Part shown: positions 18,654 through 24,929 of the stretch, one piece after another
Numbering within the stretch: the first letter of the stretch is position 1
Layout of the letters: the number at the start of each line of letters is the position of its first letter
DNA from: Rickettsiales bacterium
Lineage (GTDB): Bacteria > Pseudomonadota > Alphaproteobacteria > Rickettsiales > Anaplasmataceae
Direction: 5' to 3'
NCBI GenBank assembly: GCA_031284675.1
Contig: JAITXQ010000056.1
Location: 1-24,929 of the forward strand
Length of the DNA stretch: 24,929 nt
Program-made: the position numbers and the translations under genes
The notes under the pieces: model-generated
Seen by the model: only the letters and a program-made list of their open reading frames with translations
Databases searched by the model: none
Told to the model about the DNA's origin: nothing

Positions 18654-18681
18654 ATTTTAACATAAAGATCAAAAAAATCAA
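18654..18681 (-). promoter_or_regulatory. Candidate promoter of the hydrolase-like gene
   Basis: On the minus strand TTGATT (18681-18676) is followed by 16 nt and TAAAAT (18659-18654), ending 24 nt before the ATG at 18629. An intact promoter-like element in front of the frameshifted gene suggests it is still transcribed. Confidence 0.4.
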
Positions 18682-18728
18682 GGTGACTTTAGAATATAAG
18701 TTATCAAAAAACTAGTATAATAAAAGAC

Positions 18729-19319
18729 CTATAAGAAATTTCCTATGATTCCTTTTAAGCGAGTTTTGAATTTTTGAAATGTCATGACATTGTTGATACG
18801 TTTGTCAAGGAATAACAGGGTATCTGCAAAATCTTTTGAATAATCATTGATGAAAAAAAGTATTGTACTTAAGTATACTCCAGCTAATATTGCTCTTTTT
18901 GTATAGTAGTTAAAATCTGTTGATTGATCATGAATACCATACCAAATCGCGCTAACAGTTTTGTACAAAAGTTTACTAGAAAAGTATGTATTTTTCGGCA
19001 ATACAGAAAATGATAAAATATTTTTTAAAAATTCTCTATAATTCGGTAACTTAATGTAATTTGAAAGACGTATCTGAACAGCTAACTTTATTCGTTCTCG
19101 TACCCTCATAGCCTCTAAATTAGAGTTTTTTAGCTCAGTTTCCATTAAGTTATTTAAATCCTCTGCTATGTACTCCAAAGCGCTATATATTCCATTCTGA
19201 AATTTGCAAAAGCTACTAGCTAAATTAAGGTCCGTGCACACTTTTAATAGGGTTTCATCGCTTATCCCTTCAAATGGAATAACCCTAATTAATCTATCTA
19301 TTATTAACTTTTGTTCCAC
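18729..19319 (-). CDS. COQ9-family protein (ubiquinone biosynthesis)
   Basis: COQ9 proteins are lipid-binding, TetR-fold proteins that support ubiquinone biosynthesis, acting with the COQ7 hydroxylase in eukaryotes. The 196-residue product has the family signature in its C-terminal half: DFNYYTKRAILAGVY at about 136-150, then DFADTLLFLDKRINNV. The N-terminal half is helical with no membrane segment until the amphipathic C-terminal helix. The frame starts with GTG at 19319. It follows murD with a 12-nt gap on the same strand, so it is probably cotranscribed. The ATG in the overlapping frame just upstream is not usable. Family assignment rests on the recognised signature and is fairly sure; the exact start is less so. 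Confidence 0.8.
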   Translation of the reverse strand: MEQKLIIDRLIRVIPFEGISDETLLKVCTDLNLASSFCKFQNGIYSALEYIAEDLNNLMETELKNSNLEAMRVRERIKLAVQIRLSNYIKLPNYREFLKNILSFSVLPKNTYFSSKLLYKTVSAIWYGIHDQSTDFNYYTKRAILAGVYLSTILFFINDYSKDFADTLLFLDKRINNVMTFQKFKTRLKGIIGNFL

Positions 19320-19331
19320 AGCAACATTTTA

Positions 19332-20921
19332 CTAAATAGCATCTGTAATTATAAATGAATCCCTGAGATTTTCAAACATCTTACAGAAAGTACCTCCCCG
19401 TTCTTCAAAATTTTTCCACTGATCAAAAGAAGCACACGCAGGAGAAAGCAATATTGTTATTTCTTCTTTGCTATTAAAAGCCTCCCTGTAAGCTAATTTA
19501 AATGCATTTTTCAGATTGCCACACTCTACAAAATCCACTTTATTTTTCAGAGTGCTTGCAAAAGCTTCAGCTGATTCCCCAATAAGAAAAGCTTTTCTAA
19601 TTCTTGTAAAGTGCTTACTTAATGACTCTATACCGCCTTCTTTACTTTTTCCACCAACAATCCAATATATGTTTTTATAAGATAAAATTGCCTTTTCGCT
19701 CGATTCGGCATTAGTTGCTTTGCTATCGTTCACAAAAAGCACATTTTTTATTTTGCCAAGTAGTTCATTTCTGTGTCTCAACCCTGAAAAGGATTTGATT
19801 CCATTGATAATAGTGCTGCTATCTACTCCAAGTAGCTTACATACGGCATATGCAGCGGCTATGTTTTCTGCATTGGAAATTAAATTTATTTTTGTGTTAC
19901 TTACATGATTTTCTAATTCTAGTTGGATCTCCTGGATCCCAGCGCCCCTTTTGTCATCCAAGTAGCTGACACTGGGATCCAGATAATTTCGATCCATACC
20001 AGTAATCTGTTCACTATAATCAAGCGAATTGTTACCTGCCAATGATATTAGATCTCTTGCACCACCCTCTGTCATCTGAGTAATTGGCAATGGTTTTTCT
20101 TTTCTGGATTCCAGCGTCACGCGCTGGAATGACATTGAAGCTGATATTGGAATTTTATTCCCAGTGAAATTATTAAATATCCTAGCAGTGATTTCATTAT
20201 CACATCCTATCACAGCAACCTTACTACTATTTATCAGCCTTGATTTAATTGCTACGTAATTCTCCATACTCCCATGCCTATCTATGTGATCTGGTGTGAT
20301 GTTGAGTAACACAGAAATATCTATCTTTGTCATCCCAGTGCTCCGACACTGGGATCCAGAAAAAAAGGTATGGTCACACGCTGAAATGACAGCAGGCATA
20401 TTCATCAGCTCCAATTGAAAAGAGGAAAATTCAATTACATAAATTTCTGTATCCGCATTTAGGTCCAAAACAGGAACACCTAAATTTCCGCCAATAGCTA
20501 CTTTTTTCCCTGCATATCCTAATATGTGCCCTATTAGTGATGTAGTGGTTGATTTACCATTTGTTCCTGTGACGCCTACTACCTTCTGGTTCGCAGTTTT
20601 AGCTTCAAGGAATAGCTCAATATCTGATTTTATTTTACAATCAAATCTTCCCGCAAGTTTTACTACCCAATGCGGTTTTGGATATGAAGTTGGCACTCCA
20701 GGGCTTAAAACCAATGTACTGATCTCATGCCAATTGTATTCCTTTGGATGAATAAAATTACACTCCTTATACATCATTTTTGCATTTATTATTTGCTCTT
20801 CATGATCATCCCATGCATATATTCTTGCACCATTCTTTATTAGAGCGTTAATGACGGATAAACTAGTTTTACCAAGACCGAAAACCGCAACATTTTGATT
20901 TTTGTATTTGTTCAGTTGCAT
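19332..20921 (-). CDS. murD: UDP-N-acetylmuramoylalanine--D-glutamate ligase MurD, with in-frame palindromic insertions
   Basis: MurD adds D-glutamate to UDP-MurNAc-L-Ala in the cytoplasm, a step in lipid II synthesis that Wolbachia retains. The N-terminal domain shows FGLGKTS and LSPGVP, the P-loop GTNGKST is at 119-125, and DHIDRHGSMENY and later HRNELLG plus NDSKATNAES are classical Mur motifs. At 529 residues it is about 80-90 longer than usual (E. coli MurD has about 438). The excess lies at residues about 175-202, 262-274 and 313-334, which coincide with palindromic repeats in the DNA. All insertions keep the frame and leave the catalytic motifs intact. The promoter region is shared with the divergent ferredoxin gene. 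Confidence 0.92.
   Translation of the reverse strand: MQLNKYKNQNVAVFGLGKTSLSVINALIKNGARIYAWDDHEEQIINAKMMYKECNFIHPKEYNWHEISTLVLSPGVPTSYPKPHWVVKLAGRFDCKIKSDIELFLEAKTANQKVVGVTGTNGKSTTTSLIGHILGYAGKKVAIGGNLGVPVLDLNADTEIYVIEFSSFQLELMNMPAVISACDHTFFSGSQCRSTGMTKIDISVLLNITPDHIDRHGSMENYVAIKSRLINSSKVAVIGCDNEITARIFNNFTGNKIPISASMSFQRVTLESRKEKPLPITQMTEGGARDLISLAGNNSLDYSEQITGMDRNYLDPSVSYLDDKRGAGIQEIQLELENHVSNTKINLISNAENIAAAYAVCKLLGVDSSTIINGIKSFSGLRHRNELLGKIKNVLFVNDSKATNAESSEKAILSYKNIYWIVGGKSKEGGIESLSKHFTRIRKAFLIGESAEAFASTLKNKVDFVECGNLKNAFKLAYREAFNSKEEITILLSPACASFDQWKNFEERGGTFCKMFENLRDSFIITDAI
19932..19982. repeat. Palindromic element inside murD (copy 1)
   Basis: CTGGATCCCAG (19932-19942) and CTGGGATCCAG (19972-19982) are perfect 11-base inverted arms around a 29-nt loop that contains GTCATCCAAGTAGCTGACA. 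It is translated within MurD at residues about 313-330 (DPSVSYLDDKRGAGIQ). The sequence style is that of Wolbachia palindromic repeats, often found between genes. Confidence 0.8.
20108..20130. repeat. Palindromic element inside murD (copy 2)
   Basis: ATTCCAGCG (20108-20116), loop TCACG, CGCTGGAAT (20122-20130) form a perfect 9-base hairpin, flanked by ATGAC. It is translated in MurD at about 264-272. Its loop is the reverse complement of the loop of the intergenic repeat at 24772-24794, so the two belong to one family. Confidence 0.8.
20329..20390. repeat. Palindromic element inside murD (copy 3)
   Basis: GTCAT (20329-20333) and ATGAC (20386-20390) bound the element. Inside, CCCAGTG (20334-20340) and CACTGGG (20347-20353) pair around loop CTCCGA. 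It is translated within MurD at about 178-198, between the conserved EFSSFQLEL and ISVLLNITPDH motifs, which are normally close together. Confidence 0.8.
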
Positions 20922-20967
20922 TATTCGTTTGAGAAAATAAATTGTTAATAGGCTTAACGTAAAGGAT

Positions 20968-20996
20968 TTGCAAATATTAGTTATTATCTGTAGAAT
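20968..20996 (+). promoter_or_regulatory. Candidate promoter of the ferredoxin operon
   Basis: TTGCAA (20968-20973), a 17-nt spacer and TAGAAT (20991-20996, 5 of 6) lie upstream of the ferredoxin ATG at 21034. This predicts a leader of roughly 30 nt containing an AGGA ribosome binding site. The murD gene reads away on the other strand. Confidence 0.5.
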
Positions 20997-21033
20997 ATAG
21001 AAAAGTTAGTAAGGATTTTAATAGGAAAATAAT

Positions 21034-21393
21034 ATGCCATCTGTTACTTTTATTTTACCTGATGGGAGTAAGAAAAGCTATGAAGCTGCGGAAGGAGAAA
21101 CTCTGCTTAATCTAGCTCACAGAAGTGATCCAGATCTGCTCGAAGGTGCATGTGAAGGCTCTCTTGCCTGTTCTACATGTCATATAATTGTTGATCCAAA
21201 ATCTTATAATGCTGTAGAAACACATAACCCTATATCTGATGAGGAAAACGATATGTTAGATCTGGCTTTTGGCTTAACAGAGACGTCAAGGCTTGGGTGC
21301 CAAATAAAAATCACAAAAGACATTGATGGTTTGTGTGTCACCATACCAAGAGGGACAAGGAACATATCATTAGATAAACAAGGGAATGATTAG
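21034..21393 (+). CDS. fdx: 2Fe-2S ferredoxin, adrenodoxin type
   Basis: This is a small soluble electron carrier of the adrenodoxin/ISC-ferredoxin type, which supplies electrons for iron-sulfur cluster assembly and related reactions. The product has 119 residues. The cluster ligands are Cys40, Cys46, Cys49 (C-x5-C-x2-C) and Cys89, within the typical GACEGSLACSTCH and SRLGCQI segments. The acidic patch (DEENDML) before the last Cys is typical for partner docking. AGGA precedes the ATG at a normal distance. The next gene starts 2 nt after the stop. All ligands are present and the gene looks intact. Confidence 0.95.
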   Translation: MPSVTFILPDGSKKSYEAAEGETLLNLAHRSDPDLLEGACEGSLACSTCHIIVDPKSYNAVETHNPISDEENDMLDLAFGLTETSRLGCQIKITKDIDGLCVTIPRGTRNISLDKQGND

Positions 21394-21395
21394 CT

Positions 21396-22445
21396 ATGCG
21401 TAAGGTTTTTATCTATGTAATAATTTCTTTATTTTTGTTTATCCCCACAGCGTATAGTGGTTTCTGGTATTTTTCTATATGGAAAACAAAAAATCTTTTA
21501 GCTGAAACAATATCCTACATTAATGACGAAAAATTTGATATCTCATATGATTTTAGCGGATTTCCTTCTAGTCTGATTTTCCACATGACAAACCCAAAAC
21601 TTTCCAATGAGCAATTGACCATTTCATCTGAAGCTTTACTGATAAAAAACAGATTATTCGATAAATCAGTATACATTTATATACCAAGTAATGAAGTTGA
21701 TATTGCTGTTCATGGTGATGAAAAAAAGAATATAAAATGCCACACAAACAATAACAACCACTTTGTTGTCAAACTAAACGATTTACCATCTTCGCTAAGG
21801 TTTGATAGAAACATTACAATAATAGACTATATAAACACACTACGTTACGAAGATTATGGACTAAAATGTGATGTTTCATCCGACTTGGAAAATCAACGAA
21901 GTATTATAACTGAAGTGAATGGTAAAAGTAATTACATTCAATTTTACCTTGATAAAGAACCGAGTGGAAATACTAAGCTAGGATTTGATTTTTATGCTTA
22001 TTGGTATAAGAATGTTGCAAGTCCTGAAAGTTATTTTAGTATCGACACTAAATTTGATTATGAATTTGTAAATCATATCTCAGCTTCCAGAATTAATTTC
22101 AATATAGAAAAATTTTTAATTCAGAGTAATAACTTTTTCCTTGCTGCAGACGGTAGAGTGCAAAACTACAATTTGGTTACGTCTTCATTTCAAGACAAAA
22201 TTAACGTGGCAATATCAAATTATAAAGAACTAATTTCATTTGTAACTGGTGACTCAAAAGCTTCAAATGCGTTCGAGAAATTAATATCTTCCTTATCAGA
22301 AAAAACAACTGATAATGGCATTCAATTTTCAATAAGATATGACGATAACATAAGGTCAGGATTTATTGGAAAATTATCCACTACTGATTTTATGGATCAA
22401 TTAAGTAAAATCAACCAACTAACTAAGGATGAAAGTAGTAGTTAG
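21396..22445 (+). CDS. DUF2125-like membrane-anchored protein
   Basis: The 349-residue product has one N-terminal membrane segment (about 4-24, signal-anchor) followed by a periplasmic-type, beta-rich, Asn/Ser/Lys-rich domain. The stretch after the anchor, with aromatic WYFSIWKTK and then YDFSGFPSSLIF, resembles the start of the alphaproteobacterial DUF2125 family, whose function is unknown. It follows the ferredoxin gene by 2 nt and overlaps ccmH by 17 bp, so the three genes form an operon. The function is not known, and the family call is from recognition of the N-terminal pattern. Confidence 0.7.
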   Translation: MRKVFIYVIISLFLFIPTAYSGFWYFSIWKTKNLLAETISYINDEKFDISYDFSGFPSSLIFHMTNPKLSNEQLTISSEALLIKNRLFDKSVYIYIPSNEVDIAVHGDEKKNIKCHTNNNNHFVVKLNDLPSSLRFDRNITIIDYINTLRYEDYGLKCDVSSDLENQRSIITEVNGKSNYIQFYLDKEPSGNTKLGFDFYAYWYKNVASPESYFSIDTKFDYEFVNHISASRINFNIEKFLIQSNNFFLAADGRVQNYNLVTSSFQDKINVAISNYKELISFVTGDSKASNAFEKLISSLSEKTTDNGIQFSIRYDDNIRSGFIGKLSTTDFMDQLSKINQLTKDESSS

Positions 22446-22806
22446 CTTACTTTTTATATTGATATTTCACTCAAGCATAAGCGCTTTTACTTTGGATGAT
22501 AAACTCAGAGACAAAAGCATGGAAAAGCGAGCAACCAATTTATTCGAAATAATAAAGTGCCCAATATGTTCTGGCGAATCATTATCTGAATCTGGATCTC
22601 AGATCGCATACGATATGCGAAAAACAATTCGTAAAAAAATCAGTGATGGACACACTGATGAAGAGATAATCTCAGAGCTAAAAAATTCTTACGGCGATTC
22701 AATTATAATTACTCCACCTATAAAATCTAGCACTTACGTTTTGTGGTTTATTCCATTAATAATTCTGCTTATTGGGTGTTTTCTAATACGAAAATACTCC
22801 CAGTAG
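22429..22806 (+). CDS. ccmH: Cytochrome c-type biogenesis protein CcmH (CycL)
   Basis: CcmH is a periplasm-facing thiol protein of system I cytochrome c maturation that handles the haem-binding cysteines of apocytochrome c. The 125-residue product has a cleavable signal (about 1-19), the redox motif CPIC at 44-47 within FEIIKCPICSGESL, then SGSQIAYDMR typical of the family, and a C-terminal membrane segment at about 102-119. The usual LRCxxC is here IKCPIC. Its start lies inside the previous gene (17-bp overlap). A clear ribosome binding site is not visible at the ideal distance, which fits translational coupling. Confidence 0.9.
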   Translation: MKVVVSLLFILIFHSSISAFTLDDKLRDKSMEKRATNLFEIIKCPICSGESLSESGSQIAYDMRKTIRKKISDGHTDEEIISELKNSYGDSIIITPPIKSSTYVLWFIPLIILLIGCFLIRKYSQ

Positions 22807-22893
22807 TGCATATCCTCCATGGAGCACGCTTAATTTCTTGCTTATTAGTGAGTATAATAGCTATATTGCAAATAAAAGAGAAAGATAGGAAAA

Positions 22894-22922
22894 TTGATTG
22901 GTTTTTCTTCTTTCGCTATTAA
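22894..22922 (+). promoter_or_regulatory. Candidate promoter before the small secreted protein
   Basis: TTGATT (22894-22899), a 17-nt spacer and TATTAA (22917-22922) lie 36 nt before the ATG at 22958. A separate perfect TATAAT at 22853-22858 has only a weak -35. The rest of 22807-22957 shows no gene. Confidence 0.35.
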
Positions 22923-22957
22923 TAAATTTATAACGCAATTAAGTTTAAATAATCAGT

Positions 22958-23191
22958 ATGAAAAACTTTGCACTTATTTTACTATTAGTTTTGTTTCCAT
23001 TTTTCGCATCGTCTATAAATATTGAAAGAGATTGCGATTACGAATATTACCCCAAATTGGATCATAACTCCGCAGATGAGCTGTATGCTATAAAGCAAAA
23101 TTATTATAGATATGGTGAGAAATTAAAAGTATTAGCAGATGAGAGAATAAAGGAGATAAAGGAAGCTACTTTAAAAACTGATGATAGATGA
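22958..23191 (+). CDS. Small putative secreted protein, function unknown
   Basis: The 77-residue product begins with a clear signal-like sequence, MKNFALILLLVLFPFFASS. After it come about 58 residues, polar and charged, with a Tyr-rich segment (YEYYPKL, NYYRYGEK) and a helical, Lys/Glu-rich C-terminus. A single Cys near the mature N-terminus (RDCDYEY) is not a lipobox. I recognise no family. It sits between ccmH (151 nt upstream) and the convergent fumC (6 nt between stops). The intact start, signal and candidate promoter make it a plausible real gene; a remnant of something larger is the alternative. Confidence 0.6.
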   Translation: MKNFALILLLVLFPFFASSINIERDCDYEYYPKLDHNSADELYAIKQNYYRYGEKLKVLADERIKEIKEATLKTDDR

Positions 23192-23197
23192 CCACTA

Positions 23198-24592
23198 TTA
23201 TTTGAAATTCACCATTTCTTCTGGTTTCACTATCCTTTCAAACTCTTTCTCAGTGAGTAGCTGAAGCTTTATTGCTGCTTCTTTGAGAGTGATATTTTCT
23301 TTATAAGCTAGCTTTGCTATTTTTGCTGCATTGTCATATCCTATATGCGTATTTAATATAGTGACCAACATTAACGACTGATTCAGTAAATTTTTTATCC
23401 TCTCTTCATTTGCTTTAATACCAACTACACATTTTTCTGTAAAATTTAAACTTGCGTCAGCTAAAAGTCTTATAGACTGCAAAACGTTGTAAATTATTAC
23501 TGGCTTAAACACGTTCAGTTCGAAATGACCATTTGAACCACCAATAGTTACAGCAACATGATTTCCCATAACTTGAGCGCACACCATAGTCACTGCTTCA
23601 CACTGAGTTGGATTTACTTTACCTGGCATAATTGAAGAACCAGGCTCATTTTCTGGTAATATTATTTCCCCAATTCCGCATCTTGGACCAGAACCAAGCA
23701 ACTTTATATCGTTTGCAATTTTCATTAAACCGGCTGCTACTGTGTTGAGTGTTCCACTTAATTCAACTAAAGCATCATTTGCTGCTAATGCTTCAAATTT
23801 ATTTTCTGCTGAAGTAAATGGAAGATTAGTGATTTTTGCAACTTCTCTAGCAAAATCTTCAGCAAAGCCTTTTTTAGTATTTAGCCCTGTGCCAACTGCA
23901 GTGCCACCTTGTGCAAGCTCATATATATTGCCCAGAGTTGACTTTATTCTCTCTATTCCCTTTTTAATCTGAACTGCATAGCCAGAAAACTCCTGCCCAA
24001 GTGTTAGAGGCGTTGCATCTTGTAAGTGAGTACGTCCTACTTTTATTATATCTTTAAATTCCTGAACCTTATCATTTAACGCCTTATGCAGTTCTGCAAG
24101 ATTTGGAATAAGTGAGTGATTGATCTGCTCAACTGCCGCTATGTGCATTGCAGTTGGAAAAGTGTCATTTGACGACTGACCATAATTTACATGATCGTTT
24201 GGATGTATCGGAGATTTACTACCCAAATCACCACCTAAAATCTCTATCGCACGATTGCTGATCACTTCATTCATATTCATATTAGTCTGCGTTCCGGATC
24301 CGGTTTGCCAAACAACAAGCGGAAATTCATTATTAAATTTGCCATCTATTACTTCCCTTGCAGCTGCGCAGATTGCGTCCCCTACCCTATCATCTATAGT
24401 ACCATGTTTCATATTAACACGCGCTGCTGCAAGTTTTACTATTGCTAATGCTTTAATCAGAGGTTCTGGCATTTTTTCTGTGCCAATCCTAAAATTTTCT
24501 AAAGAACGCTGAGTTTGCGCTCCCCAGTAATGTTCACTTGGTACTTTTACTTTCCCTAAGCTATCTGATTCTGTTCTAGTTTTTTTATCCAT
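23198..24592 (-). CDS. fumC: Class II fumarate hydratase
   Basis: FumC interconverts fumarate and L-malate in the TCA cycle and is cytoplasmic and iron-independent. From the ATG at 24592 the product has 464 residues, standard for the family. Seen motifs are [46 protein letters not shown] and the lyase signature [10 protein letters not shown] at 318-327. The frame extends to a TTG at 24604, but AAGGA at 24601-24597 is correctly placed for the ATG at 24592, so the ATG is chosen. It converges with the small secreted gene with no room for a terminator between them. Upstream is a repeat-rich spacer next to the IS copy. Confidence 0.96.
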   Translation of the reverse strand: MDKKTRTESDSLGKVKVPSEHYWGAQTQRSLENFRIGTEKMPEPLIKALAIVKLAAARVNMKHGTIDDRVGDAICAAAREVIDGKFNNEFPLVVWQTGSGTQTNMNMNEVISNRAIEILGGDLGSKSPIHPNDHVNYGQSSNDTFPTAMHIAAVEQINHSLIPNLAELHKALNDKVQEFKDIIKVGRTHLQDATPLTLGQEFSGYAVQIKKGIERIKSTLGNIYELAQGGTAVGTGLNTKKGFAEDFAREVAKITNLPFTSAENKFEALAANDALVELSGTLNTVAAGLMKIANDIKLLGSGPRCGIGEIILPENEPGSSIMPGKVNPTQCEAVTMVCAQVMGNHVAVTIGGSNGHFELNVFKPVIIYNVLQSIRLLADASLNFTEKCVVGIKANEERIKNLLNQSLMLVTILNTHIGYDNAAKIAKLAYKENITLKEAAIKLQLLTEKEFERIVKPEEMVNFK

Positions 24593-24596
24593 ATTT

Positions 24597-24601
24597 TCCT
24601 T
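24597..24601 (-). promoter_or_regulatory. Ribosome binding site of fumC
   Basis: AAGGA on the minus strand is 4 nt before the ATG at 24592 and overlaps the only upstream start candidate (TTG, 24604), which decides the start. Confidence 0.6.
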
Positions 24602-24710
24602 CAACCATCATTGTCATTCGAGTAGCTTGATCCAGTTTCACTACATAATTTTTTCATGTCTACTTCTTGGTTAATTAAATCATAATGGATCCAAGTAGTC
24701 AAGTGTACGG

Positions 24711-24732
24711 ACATTGTAACATGGTACAATGT
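24711..24732. repeat. Hairpin in the fumC upstream spacer
   Basis: ACATTGTA (24711-24718) and TACAATGT (24725-24732) are perfect 8-base inverted arms around ACATGG. There is no T-run on either side. It could be an operator or part of a decayed repeat. Confidence 0.5.
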
Positions 24733-24771
24733 TGCATAGTAAACGATGTTATCCCAGTTTCCATTTTTGTC

Positions 24772-24794
24772 ATCCCAGCGCGTGACGCTGGGAT
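24772..24794. repeat. Intergenic Wolbachia-type palindromic repeat
   Basis: ATCCCAGCG (24772-24780), loop CGTGA, CGCTGGGAT (24786-24794) form a perfect 9-base hairpin preceded by GTC. It is the same family as the repeat at 20108-20130 inside murD. Confidence 0.8.
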
Positions 24795-24810
24795 TGGTTT
24801 CCCTTACTTC

Positions 24811-24929
24811 ACGCTAATTCTGGATTAAAAAGAGAATAGAAAAGGCAGGAGAGTAGGGTAAACTCAACAAATACAAAAAAATAGATGAGGTTACCCATGG
24901 AAGATATAACAAAACTGTTTTGTTTGGTC
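24811..24929 (+). mobile_element. 5' end of an insertion sequence (right copy, partial)
   Basis: 24811-24917 repeats the reverse complement of 1-108 with a single homopolymer length difference, and the element continues to the window edge. The inverted orientation relative to the left copy makes the two IS ends bracket the entire window. Confidence 0.75.
24897..24929 (+). CDS. IS transposase, first 11 codons only (right copy)
   Basis: The frame ATG at 24897 reads MEDITKLFCLV to the window edge and matches the left copy over the shared seven residues. The resemblance to IS982-type transposases is from memory and tentative. Confidence 0.5.
   Translation, partial: MEDITKLFCLV

Larger units (their letters stand above)
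24605..24810. other. Repeat-bearing intergenic spacer upstream of fumC
   Basis: No gene is visible here. The stretch holds degenerate pieces of the palindromic repeat vocabulary (GTCATTCGAGTAGCTTGATCC near 24616, GGATCCAAGTAG near 24688) plus the two hairpins listed separately. It ends at the right IS copy. The fumC promoter must be here, but I cannot single it out. Confidence 0.6.

Noticed and set aside
20524..20751. 75-codon plus-strand frame opposite the murD P-loop
   Set aside because: It is antisense to conserved catalytic sequence and is explained by murD codon composition.
23742..24512. Two plus-strand frames opposite fumC
   Set aside because: Both are antisense to an intact enzyme and have no independent evidence.
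19932..24794. Repeats considered as a CRISPR array
   Set aside because: The palindromes are few, unevenly spaced, partly inside a gene and lack uniform spacers, so they are dispersed elements.

Overview
The window is AT-rich and gene-dense, and it looks like the chromosome of an alphaproteobacterial endosymbiont of the Rickettsiales, most probably Wolbachia. The basis is the gene order virB3-virB4 followed by four large virB6 paralogues, a class I (archaeal-type) lysyl-tRNA synthetase, short palindromic repeats of the Wolbachia/Rickettsia kind both between genes and inside a gene, and IS copies at both edges. I identified the organism by recognition, not by a database search.

Layout, left to right. 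Positions 1-108 are the 5' end of an insertion sequence on the minus strand, and 24811-24929 hold the same end in opposite orientation. Between them lie: lysK (minus); a divergent promoter region; the type IV secretion operon virB3, virB4, virB6-1, virB6-2, virB6-3, virB6-4 and a small acidic cytoplasmic protein (plus, 1926-16650); rsmD (plus); a frameshifted membrane-anchored alpha/beta-hydrolase-like gene (minus); a COQ9-family gene and murD (minus); a divergently transcribed set of a 2Fe-2S ferredoxin, a DUF2125-like protein and ccmH (plus); a small putative secreted protein (plus); fumC (minus); and a repeat-rich 300-bp spacer before the right IS copy.

How the genes work together. The virB block encodes the inner-membrane core of the P-type secretion channel: VirB3, the VirB4 ATPase, and polytopic VirB6 subunits. 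The VirB6 paralogues keep a shared membrane core but carry very large, divergent N-terminal domains. Three of them begin with a lipoprotein signal and share a motif that resembles a beta-sandwich, lectin-like fold. The other genes are housekeeping: translation, rRNA methylation, ubiquinone biosynthesis, cell-wall precursor synthesis, Fe-S electron transfer, cytochrome c maturation and the TCA cycle.

The points most worth a second look are the lectin-like lipoprotein VirB6 paralogues, three palindromic elements carried in frame inside murD, the homopolymer frameshift in the hydrolase-like gene, and the inverted IS ends that bracket the whole window. I saw no tRNA, rRNA or CRISPR array.
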